From Clavulina sp. PMI_390 (lineage: Eukaryota; Basidiomycota; Agaricomycetes; Cantharellales; Hydnaceae), in NCBI GenBank assembly GCA_015039315.1, contig WIDE01000092.1, forward strand, positions 56,670-120,669: DNA of 64,000 nucleotides, written 5' to 3'. Below the pieces are notes generated by a model, which saw only the letters and a list, made by a program, of their open reading frames with translations, did no database searches and was not told the DNA's origin. Below are positions 1-11,200 of the stretch, piece after piece. How positions within the stretch are numbered: position 1 is the first letter of the stretch; each line of letters opens with the position of its first letter. The position numbers and the translations under genes are program-made.

Positions 1-652
1 CGCCATGATCAAAACACTGATTGAGTCTTCGGGGCCAACCTGGGAGATTCTCCACGCCACCAGTATCCTACAGGAGGTAAGCGACCACCTTCAATCTCTA
101 TCACCTTACTGATGGCCTTTTTTCTCAATTACTCTTTGGTAGACGTTCGTGGTCCTAGGCATTCAGTCCATGCCACTCGGGCCGCAGACCGTGAAGGGCA
201 AGCAGCAGAAAGCTGATCCAGTACGTCAATCTACGTCGAACCTTGTCAACGTTCTCCTTGGTTCCCTGGTTCTGTCTGACGCTGAACCATTTTGTGTACG
301 ATCAGTTATGGGCAGCTATCAAGAATCTGAAAAATAAGATCTCTACTATCATGCACGACGTCTCGACTCAGCTGGTGGCTTATGGTGACAGTTGTGATAC
401 ACCTGAGCGTCAAGCGACATTCCTCAAGGACTGTGACGAACTTATTGCTCAGGATCCCGAGGTGCGCCATTGGTATTTCTGTCATGATGCTGCTGTTTGC
501 TCACATCCATGCGCTCCATCAACTAGCTGGCCAAGTTTGTTGAGACCCTCAAACATAATACTGTCCGTAAGGCAGCCATCTCCGCCATTGGCCGTGGAAT
601 CGGCAAGATTGCGGATGGTAAACGCCCTGTATTACAGGCTGTTGCAGCCTAA
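1..652 (+). CDS. C-terminal part of an unidentified protein (5' truncated by the window)
   Basis: Four exons can be joined in one frame. Exon 1 runs from the window edge to the donor at about 77. Exon 2 (about 143-221) starts TFVVLGIQ. Exon 3 (about 307-460) contains IMHDVSTQLVAYGD and a stretch rich in Asp, Glu and Cys. Exon 4 runs from about 520 to the TAA at 650-652 and reads LAKFVETLKHN... with a basic, Gly/Ile-rich end (IGRGIGKIADGKRP). All three introns have GT-AG ends. The sequence looks helical and soluble, with no signal peptide or membrane segment in the visible part. I do not recognise the family, and the N-terminal portion lies outside the window. That it is a real coding tail is well supported by frame continuity across three introns; its function is unknown. 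Confidence 0.6.
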
Positions 653-1200
653 ATCCAGCGCACAAAACAAAGCCACCTTTCTGGAGTTTCCCCACGAGTT
701 CCGATGGTGCTAGAATTGCCGAAAGGCAAAGTCATACCCCCTTCACCTACCACTCCCTACAAATCACCAAAACACTCAGTCATCATACCCCACACCTTTA
801 ATCACGATTAACCCTAAAACCTAATTTTTCGATAGCGCATGCCTTTCGTCTGTTCGTCAGCCTTGCTGAGAGATTTTCCTCCCTGCTCATGCTCCTCCCC
901 CATCACGATATCATCTTATTTCACCCCAACTCAACTGTACCAATATGCACACCCCCAATATGTGAAGTTCCCTGCATTTACTAACAGAAGTAACACATGT
1001 ACATGAACGCAACTTCGTCACAGAGATTAGTGGATAGAGGGTTGAGAGTTTCTTAGTCGCTGCTTAGAAATTGACCAAGGGTGGTTGTCACGTCGCTTCA
1101 AGTGGACGACCAGTACTTCAGTTCGGCTCCGAGTCATTTGTTTGCTCCGACGCGTGCCACCCATCGTCAACACCTTCCAGATACACTGCACCTCCTGCCT
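653..1200. other. Intergenic: 3' end of the first gene and promoter of the USP48-type gene
   Basis: About 550 bases with no credible coding exon. The left part is pyrimidine-rich and contains AAAC/ACCC-rich stretches, as expected of a 3' untranslated region. The part next to 1201 should hold the promoter and 5' untranslated region of the deubiquitinase gene. I see no RNA gene or repeat. Confidence 0.5.
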
Positions 1201-4200
1201 ATGGGTAAACGGCCGACCAGAGGCGGCGCGACGTCCAAATCGCGTCAGAAAGAAAAACAGGACTCCCTATGGGGCTGGGTTCTATCAGAGGTATCTGACC
1301 CAGACGACATCACTCGCGAACATGTCCTCCAAGCATATGGATTCTCCAAGCGGAATGCCACCACAAAGCCTGTCTGCCCAAATTCGATGATCACCAATAA
1401 AACGCCTAAAACTAACGATCTGAATGGTGGAGACCTCTCCGATCAACCCCAAGCTGAGGCTGGGGCAGCACTGGATGTTGACGAGAATGGGACTGACGCG
1501 AGCTCCGCTTCTGCTTCATGCAGCAAATCGTCGTGCACTAGCAACCCTAATTGTCTCAACTATGTGGAGCCAGGTGTGCTACATGACGAAGGTACCGCAC
1601 TCTTTCCACACCTGAGATGCCCGTCGAATGCTGAGACAGATGAATAGCGACAGCTTGGGAAGCTTATCTTGACGTGGCGAACATTGGGGAAGATCCATCT
1701 GAGAGACTACGTAGCATCGAGGGTGGTCAGCCGGTTGGACTTAGGGCAAGTGTTGCGTTGAGATCCGGGGTTACCGCACCATCCATCTAAGCGTGAACTT
1801 CTCGCCATGTTAGAACTTAGGGGCGACCTGTTACGTTAATGCGTATTTGCAAGTGAGTCCTGCTCTAGAGTAGCCTCGAGCCCAGAGCAGCATCTAATCA
1901 TATGTGTAACTCTTGGAGGTATGGTTCAGAAATAAGCGTTTCGTGCAGGCCGTTATGCAATGCTCATCCGAAGATCCCAAGTTTCCTAATGTGCGCCAGC
2001 TACTCGTCTATTATGATGGATGTGGATAATCACACGAATGTTATCTTGCGTAGACCCCCATCCATCACCTACAAGTGACCTTTGCTGCAATGCAAAGTGC
2101 AAAGTTTAGCGTATATAATCCTACCCCTTTGGTGGAAAGCCTGGCATTGAATCCTTCTGAGCAACAAGATGCTCTTGAGTATGTGCAATGTACCCTCTTT
2201 CATTCGAACTGCTTATATCTCAACATTTTGTGCCAATCAAGGTTCTCAAAACTTCTACTCTCCCTAATCGCTGACGAGTTCAAGAAACAACAGGATATGG
2301 GGCTTCAGTCATTTGTGGGGCGAGAAGTGAATAATACCACTTGCCATCTCCCGAATCAGAATTCTGATGAATCTCCACAGTTCCAGGGAACACAAATCTA
2401 TGGAGTAGAATGCAATGCATGTGGCACACGCTCCGAGCGGCCTTCTGAATTCCTGGAGCTCGAGATCAACCTCCAGGCGCGCCATCCACTATTTTCATAA
2501 TGGTGCTTCCTTTCTTAACCCTTCCCACTAGAGTGCTGACATACTGGAGAACAGCCTTCGCACTTTGCTGCAGGACGAGCTGCTCACAGGGGCGAATAAG
2601 TATTTCTGTGGGAAATGTGAAAAGCTCCAGAATGCGAGGCGATATAGTAAGCTGAGTAGACTCCCGGTAAGGTTCATGCTGGCCACTCTCGATGAACGGC
2701 TCAATGACAGTCTATCCAATTTATCATCTCGCCTCCTCAGCCAGTTCTCCAGTTCGGCATCATGCGCTTTCAATACGACCCCGTGTCTGATTCAAGAAAG
2801 AAGAAAAATCACTTGCTTTCCATCCCAACCACTCTAGACATGACCCCGTTTATTGATAATGATGCCGCTGCGTCGCCTAAGAAGGAAGGTGATTCCACGA
2901 GGAAGAATATATATCGTCTTCAGGCAATCCTCTGTCATAAAGGAACGAGTGCCTACAGGGGCCACTATGAGGCGCAACTTTTAGACACTCAGTACGCCAA
3001 GAGCTCTATTCCATTTTCTGTGCACTATGGAACGAATCGCTAACCAGTTCTTGCCTCCCAGGTCAGATCTATGGACAAATTTCAACGATGAGGTCGTTAC
3101 ATTTGTGGGGCCTCGTGCGGGTCGTGCGGGTGTGAATCAGAAGGCCAAGGGGAAACAAGGTCAAGCGAAGGGCGTGACGAAAGCTGCAAAAGATGTGGAA
3201 GCGAGCACCGCAAAGTATGTATATTGTTTTTCAAAAGTTGTCCCATGCATCCTTTTCAACCATCCTTGGCTATCCTCCCTTAAGTTCGGCAAGCACAAAT
3301 GGAGATAGTCTACCCAAGTAGGACAACTCGCTACAGAAGAGAACCCCCCATGCTAACCCTCTTGATCAGATTGGTAGAGAGCAAAGATGCCTACATGCTC
3401 GTTTATAGGAGTTTAGATCCGGAGAGTTCCCAAGATGCGGGGCTTCATGAGTCGGTTTTGTTCGTACCTTTTGTTTCATTTGCCGTTGTCGTATGGGCTC
3501 AATCTAGATCAATGAGGCTTCTTAGCTCAAATCTACCACCGCCAATTGCTAGAGTGGTGGAAAAGCTGAACCATGAATTCGAGGAGGAAGTCAAAATATA
3601 TGATACCAAGTTAGTGGGCTGTCTGATATTTCTCACTAGTACGATTGGTCTCATCATATTTGCTAACTAAACTGTTATGCAGGAAGCAGGCTACCCGTGC
3701 GGATTTTGAAGACGCTCGGAAGAACAGATTAGCCGTATGCTCTACGTGGAGGATTCGGGATCATTCTGAGGTGAGCCCCATAACGTCGTGGTCTTCTAAT
3801 GCGTCTTTCTAAGCTTAGTATTGCCTTTTGCCCTTATATCAGCGCTCAATCGTCCTACCACGCGACAACCTCGAGGAGTGGCTAATGCGTGGATTTAGAA
3901 AACCTCTGCCGCTAAAGCTGCGAGAGCGATCAGGGTCCCTTCCCCCTCCCCCTTTGACTTCGATCACACCCCACTTTACGTCTGCGACTGATCTGGCCGG
4001 TAGCACTCAATCACTAAGCCACACAAAGACTGACGCTAATATGGAGGCTGATTCTTCAGCGCCCGTCAGGGCAGGATCCCCTATGAAGGAGGAATTGCAA
4101 GATTCTTTCCTTCCAGTGCCCCAAGGCGGCGAGAATGCAGAGAAACCGATGATAGCCATGGACCAAAATATCGATTGTAACGCCGAAACCACGAATCCGG

Positions 4201-6618
4201 AAGAGAAACTTTCGACACTGGATTCTTCTTCGATCAAATGTGTACGTTGCTGCACGTACCCTCATTATTATTTCCATAATGTTATACATTGATCTTCATT
4301 GAATTGGTAGCCACATGAGAAACTTGACCCTATGAAAGCTGCGGCAATGACACGAATATCTTTGGTTTGCCTTATCTGACAGTGAAGCATACCAGGCTTA
4401 GTCTCACGATCGTTTGTTATGAAGGCTGGATTCGACAATCTGAAGAGTACGCTTGGCGAAAGTGTTGTTATCGACGTGCTATCGACCGATGATGTTTGCG
4501 ATCAGGTAACCTTATAAGCACCCTAAATGCAGACCTGTTCTTTCTCTTTTACTGACCATGCCTCATTTAGTGTGTGCGCTCAATTTTTCTTGGTAAATCG
4601 GAGAGACGTTTTTCCTCGTTACGCTCTCTTGACTGGATTTCCCTCTCCAGAACGGTTCTATGCAACCAAGCATCCCGAGCAGGTCCGTCAATTCGATGAG
4701 ATCAATCAGCCTGAACCAACCCAGGGAATCTGGATCTCCAAGGTTTGGTTGAAAGGTGCGTTGGCGCTCGCTAACACTCATATGGCCATCGACATTGAGA
4801 ATATCTAATCCATAATACCGAAGATTGGCGAAAGCAAAACCCCAAGTTCCACTCAACGGCCTTATCAAGAGATCCTTCACCTGAAGAATTGCCCTGGAAG
4901 AGCCATGTTTACTGCCCACATGGTCAGTTAGAGGCTACAGGGACGGATAGGATTCAGGTCACGACTGAGGTTCGTTGCTATGAGCTATGGGAGAGTTCTC
5001 GAGAGCTGATGTTGATATGCATAGGCGGCGACTATACTGCAGGAGCTGTTCCCTGACTGGGTTCCAGCAGAGGGTGCACAAGAACCATGTACGCTTTGTG
5101 CAGATTCGGTGCTTGTATCGCAGCAGCGCCGAAATGAGGCACTTGCCGAGAAAGTAGGCAATCGCACTGAAGTTGGCCTAATGCTACTAATTGTTTGCTG
5201 ATTCGTGTCCTGCGAAGTCCGCCCTCAAAACGCTTCCCAAGTCTACCCTCGTCCTGTCGTCTTTGGTTCCCGGGAGTAGTTATACACTCGTTCCAGCTTC
5301 ATTCCTTGATATGTGGCATGCATGGATTGAAAGCCCACTCATTGCGTCACGTCCTCAGAGTCTCGACAATTCCTCCCTATTTTGTGAGCATGGGCTCCTG
5401 AACATCGATACGACCAAAGACACAGAGCTTAAGGATAATGGACTGGCCATTGTGAAGCGCGAACACTGGGAAGCACTTGACGCAAGGCAAGGGAATATTT
5501 GCGTAGCCTTGAAATATTCAAAGTCATATACTCATTAATCTTGCTTATGGCTCAGGTATGAGGTAGTCAATCCTGTTCATATAACAGCGGAAGATTCGTT
5601 CGATGGAACGGTGGTTCGAGCGCCAATTGAAATCTGCCACGACTGCCGGGCTTCACGGTGAGCATGGCTAGTAACGAGCCTGCTCTTTTACTCAATAGCT
5701 CTGGTTGCTGTGGTTTCTCTCAGACTGCGCAACTGGGGCCGCACAACGCTCACGATTGATGTTCGCCGACGGGTCCACCCCAGCTCTGCACCTCACGACG
5801 GCAATTCACCCACATTGAACGTCGATAGCGAGACGCTCATTTCCCTCATCACCGCGGAGGACCAGACGAAAATATCGTCCCCACCATCTGAGTCGGTTCA
5901 GATTGGTGTGAAACGGCCACTCTCCGCCTCTTTTGCTGCCGCGCCAAGTCGACGGTCGAAACGTCTCAGGGTGTTGGCAAACAGTCACGCCTCGCGGTTG
6001 AAGATCGAGGTGGGAAGGCAGGAGACGGTAATGGACTTGAAACAGAAGGTCAGCACCCTCTGGACTGGGTACCATTAGCCGTTATGGCTGATGTAGAGTT
6101 TCATCCACTCGTTGAATGCCTCTAATCACTATTTTCTCAATGTTCTTCAGATATCTGATGCCACTGATATGCCACCAGTTCATCAGCGCCTCTTCCTCAC
6201 TCCCTCCATGTCCTCTTGGCCCAGCTCAGAGCCGAGAGTTGCCTCAGAGCTTGCTGAAAATGCTACGCCGTTGGAACATGCGGGGGTAGTCGCGTATGAT
6301 AGACTCGTCGTCTATATGCCAGAGGAACCACCCAGAACAGAGGATGAAGGAAATGAACACGATGGGAGTTCATACCGAGCTTTTCAGGGAACTGCGCTTG
6401 CTGGTGGTACTCTGGCTACCCCGGGTGCTACGGGCACCCAACAAGGCATGGCAGTAGATCGAGCGCCTGGTGATATGGATACCGACATGATGGATGGGAC
6501 AGGGATTGGAGAGAGCAATGGGACGGAAGAGGACACTGCGAAACTGTCTTGTCCCTCTTGCACGTTCCATAACCCGCCTGACGCTTATCGATGTGAGATG
6601 TGTGATGGAAAATTGTAG
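1201..6618 (+). CDS. USP48: Ubiquitin carboxyl-terminal hydrolase, USP48 type, with C-terminal UBL and RanBP2/NZF zinc finger
   Basis: A cysteine-protease deubiquitinase (USP/UCH family, peptidase C19) that removes ubiquitin from proteins. The ATG at 1201 (MGKRPTRGG) opens a low-complexity N-terminus that contains the USP48-like signature NPNCLNYVEPG. The catalytic Cys box NLGATCYVNAYLQ begins at 1814, with the Cys codon at 1829-1831. The QQDALEY box follows near 2160, a zinc-binding CNACGT/CGKC pair at 2410-2620, and the His box RGHYEAQLLDT near 2960. The FNDEVV motif with the partner Asp/Asn follows at about 3080. A ubiquitin-like segment (LKIEVGRQETVMDLKQKI..) spans about 5995-6320. The protein ends in a RanBP2/NZF finger (CPSCTFHNPPDAYRCEMC, 6550-6603). 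The gene has many short introns; the one before the Cys box has a GC donor (1746-1813). The next gene, LUC7, converges from the opposite strand 96 nt away. The family is certain; some exon edges between 3200 and 5700 are not. Confidence 0.92.
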
Positions 6619-6714
6619 GAAAACATGCCATTGATTCATCAGGTCAAAGAGAATGTTACTGGTAATGTGACGAGAAGATAGAATTACAAAGGATGCACAG
6701 CAAACCAAACACGC

Positions 6715-8128
6715 TCAGTGACGCCTCCGTGGAGAGTGTGAGCGGTCGCGATCGTGCCTTCTTGAAGAGCTACGGTAATCACTACGATCACGCAAAGCGT
6801 GCAGCCATCAGGACAAGATATCCACAGGGAAGAAAAGGTGTAGGGGAAAAGTACTCACTCTCTTGAATGTCGATCATAGCCAGAGCTGCGCCCGTGATCT
6901 CTGTCCCTCTCGCCCCTCTCTCCTCTATCCCCTCTGTCGCTGCGATCTCTGTACCCATCATCTTGACGACGAGAATAGTCACGATCCGAACGAGGTCCTG
7001 TGGGTCCATCAGGAGGGGGCATGTTGGTGGAGGTTGGTCTCGCAGCGGGGGGCGCAGATGACATGGTCGCACGGCGTTTGGTGAACTCCTCAAGCATCTT
7101 GCGGAGTTCGTGGTAACCAAGATGCATCTAATGAATCAGAGAAAACGTGAAATCATATTGGAATAAGGTGTGATTCAAATGGCTCACTTTTCCACCAAAG
7201 TGGTCGGCGAGCCGTCGATCAGAGTCAAGTACGGATAGATACGCTCCACAGACATCGCATACTCGGAGCTTCTGATGACCTGACGCCCCTGATGTATCAG
7301 TGAGGTTTTGAAGCTCACGCTGTGAGGAACGAGGAGTCAGTCTGAGAGCAAAACTATAGGCGGGAACGCGCATACTTCTTTCTCGGATTTTTCAACTTTC
7401 AGAGCTTCAACAGCCGCCAGCTCGCGCATAGACTCCTCAACCTCGCCAGCCTCGCCTATTTGGATAGAAGGATCATCGCTAAAGAGCACATTACAAAAAA
7501 TAAACAAAGAGACGGACCTAAACTCTCAATTTTCTCGGTTCCTCCTTGAATGGCAAGCTCAATTTCCGCAATTTCTCGCATCTATCACTTAAAAATGAGT
7601 CGATGATGGATACTGCGTATAAATCAGTAGACAACGTACCAGATTGGTGGTTTTGGCATTCTCTTCGGGAGTCTTCTCGAGCCTTCGGTGGGCTGCTCGA
7701 ATCCTCCGGTCACATTCATCGACGAAAGCAAAGATATTGTTCTCATATTCCCTCTGAATCTCAGCTATCTTCTTATTGTCCGGATTCTTTTCTTTCTCGT
7801 CGTTGAATTGAACCTTGTATTTGTCACCATGGGATTTGGGGCAAGGCCCAAGGTCCATTTTCTATACCAGCCACTTGGTCAGTATGACAAGGAGTGATAG
7901 AACTCGATAATACTCACTGTGTTGGTGAAAAGCGTATGAGGGCATGTCCCACAGAGGAAATTTCGGCAGACTTTATCATCCGACCAAACGAGATTCGCGT
8001 TGACCAAACCCATGGTCTCGGGACCCATCATTTGCTGACAAGAGAGCGGATGTGAGGCATCGACCATTCACAAGGTGAAAGCAACATACCTCCAAGAGCT
8101 TCCTCTGCATCTCCGCAAGTCGACCCAT
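6715..8128 (-). CDS. LUC7: U1 snRNP-associated splicing factor, LUC7 family
   Basis: LUC7 is a U1 snRNP component that helps choose 5' splice sites. The start at 8128 gives MGRLAEMQRKLLE followed by QMMGPETMG, the classic LUC7 N-terminus. The first zinc finger (CCCH: CRNFLCGTCPHTLF) is at about 7925-7970. Next come DLGPCPKSH and a long helical segment (FVDECDRRIRAAHRRLEKTP, about 7660-7720). The second, C2H2-like finger reads CDVCGAYL..DSDRRLADHFGGK then MHLGYHELR (about 7100-7260). The C-terminus is an RS-like tail with many Arg/Asp/Ser/Gly residues, completed by a last short exon ending HSPRRRH at the TGA 6715-6717. There are several introns of 50-70 nt. It is divergently arranged with IRC20, with 144 nt between the two starts, so they may share a promoter. 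Confidence 0.93.
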
Positions 8129-8272
8129 GTTGGAATTCACAAGCAAACAGTCAGGGACAAGGTGCAGGCCCAACGGCACGTATGGGTGTGACAGTGGCTG
8201 TCCACCCCGCGTGACACCCGCAAACACATACAAAGAATAATCCACACTGCATTTCCGACTCATTCCCCCACC

Positions 8273-11200
8273 ATGCGCGAGACTCGTACGGCTGTAGACG
8301 CTGTTCTCCATAGAGCACCTAATGGCGAGCGTGACGGCCTTCGCGGAAGACATGCTTCTGAGGGTCGAGAGCAAGTCATCGGCGACTGGCTATCGGGACA
8401 ATTGAGTTCAGCATTGAAGGGACCAGACGACAACGACAACGGTTCCGACGCGTCAACAGCAACCCAATCAGGCAAAAGAAAAGCCTCAGATCAAGATACA
8501 AATCCTCGGCCTACTAAGAAATCTTTGGCAACAACCACCACAGTCGTTCATGTCTGGACTCATATCGCCAAAATAGTTCTACTGACGGAGGATCCCAAAG
8601 ACTTCGCCCATGATGGAGCCTTTCTTAGGGATCGTGGAGCTCTCCAAGAACTTTCCAAACACAAGGATACTGGTTTATTCCTGGAAGATGTCTACCTCAC
8701 GCTCGGCAAGTTTGGGGCAACTCTGTCCCAAAGGTGAGATACTCACTCTGAATGCCGGGATTGCTAATGTTGATTATACATCAGTCCCCCCGATGCTCGT
8801 GGCAGTCCAAAGGCCAAACAGCCGGGGCGATCCAAAAACCACATCATGACAGTCTCCTACGGAGGTTCCGTTGATCCCTCCGACCCATTACAGGCGGCAA
8901 CTCTTCTTATCCAAGCAGGCCGACTCACAGTTGATCCAGTCCAGATCAAAGTCTGCATTACAAATGCCCGCGATCCTGCCAAATATTCTGTCTACCTACT
9001 CGTCCAATTCCGATTCTTCCTCAACCTCGACGAGATGCAAAACACCACTTCATTTCATGAACTGTCAGACCAAACGGCAGCTGCTCAACGGAATCTCATC
9101 TCCTTTCTATCTGATTGGCCTTCCTCTCGGGCTGAAGAACATGATGTAGATGGCGTCAAATATTTTCTCAGTTGCTTAGCTCCCGCTCCTGCGCTTCCAT
9201 CCCAGATAAGTGAACAGCACTTGCAACCTCCCAACCTGCAAGTACAGTTGTATCCTTTTCAACAAAGAAGTGTTTACTTTATGCTCAATGCGGAGGGTTA
9301 TGGTATATCTGCTTCGGGCGCCGTCACGAAGGCTCAAGACCACGCGAAGAGCTCACCTTTCTGGAAACAAGTGGATATTCCGACCGTTGAGTGAGTTACG
9401 GATGCGCGAGCAAGGGATCCCTTTTCTCAATCTCTTCGTTTCTCATAGTGGCCCAGTCTCGTTCTGGTTCAATGCACTCACCGGAGGCGTACAAGCCAAT
9501 GCACCCGAGCCATGGGCATCGGGAGTTTTGCTTGCTGAAACCATGGGCCTAGGGAAAACGCAAGTTGCCTCCAAGTCGCTTTATCCTATTGATATACTGA
9601 CCCTACGGAATAGAATTGAGATCATATCTCTCATCCAGCTGAACACTCCAGTCGAGCGAAATGCATTAGGACCTTATTGGGATGAAGAGCTGAAGGTTGA
9701 GGTTAAACCAGTTAAGGTGAACGCCTCCACCACTGGCAACCGTAAGATGTACTGACGCGACGTTTAGGCTACTTTGATTGTCACGCCACTCTCATTACTT
9801 CCACAATGGGCCGATGAGCTGAGAAATCGTGCACCAGACCTCAAGGTTCTTGAGTATACTGGAAAATCCAAGCTGATGCTCCTCTCGTCGGGGAAAGTTG
9901 CTCCTCCCGTCCTTGGGAAGAAGGGGACGGGAAAAGCGTTTGATGCAATCGAAGAGCACGCAACGACACTCTGGCATTTGGCGGCACAGGATTATGACGT
10001 TATATTGACAACTTGTAAGTATGTAACATCAAACCAAGCATCGAGCTAGATTAAGATTTTTTCAATTCATAGTTCAAGAGCTGCAGAGCGACCTCAATGT
10101 CGCACGGCCCCCCGTTCAGCGGTCACGACGCATGACGGCAGAATACTCTGAATTTGTCCGGGCTCGTAGCCCTCTCATTCTGTTAGAGTAAGCAGGGCTT
10201 GCTTGAAATAATCTGCGTAGCCGTTTGCTCAACTGGTCTCCTTAGCTTTGCCCGTGTTGTTATGGACGAGGTGCGTTGTGCTCGAACTTACTTTCTGTGA
10301 CGCACCTTTTGATACCACCTGATTTTGATAGGTGCAACAAGTGGGAGGGGGTAAGGCGGCTGAGATGGTTTCTCTCATTAATCGAGATTCTTCGATTGCC
10401 GTCAGCGGAACGCCGGCAAAAACTGGCCTGAAAGACCTCCTCCATGTACTCCGGTATGATTGATATTGCACCTTGCAAAACCTTACCGAACCTTAACACT
10501 TTAAATAGGTTCCTTCGAGTGCCTAACATCACATCATCAAACTGGGACCTTATGATCACCAACCCCCATTACACGGAATTGTTCAAAGATCTCTTCCGGA
10601 AGATTGCTGTGAGGACTTCAAAGCAAGTGGCAGGGAAAGAAATGAAACTAGCAGGTAATCTTGCGTAATCTGTCTTTTCATCTCCACCGAAGCTCTTATC
10701 CCTCTTGGGCTCCAGTCCAGACACGTTGTGTTGTTCCTATACTCTTGGGCCCCGTTGAGAAACACGTGAGCGACTTCCTCCCGCTCCTATATTGTACCAC
10801 TCGTTGTTCATCTTTTTGGATTAGAATTATGATGAGCGTCTCGCCGATTCTCTTACGGCACTCGGTATGGACCCTCGCGGCTATCCACTTGTGGAAGATT
10901 GGTCATTGGATTCGGTCCTTCTTCGCCAGTGCATACGAAAACTGCGACAAGCGTGCACTCACCCTCAAATTGGCGAAGCGGATGGGAGGCAGGGCGTCGC
11001 AAAGGGCGTGAGATCCATTGAGCAAGTATTGGCGACAATGATGGAGAATAACATGAAATTGTTATTCGAATCACGAAGATCTCTGGTATGACCTTGAGCG
11101 AGACTGCCCGGTTTATGAGGTGACCCGATGAGCTAATACCTCCAAACTACATTCTATTCTAGATTGCCGAACGATTCTTAAGCATCCTTTTGACGAAGCA

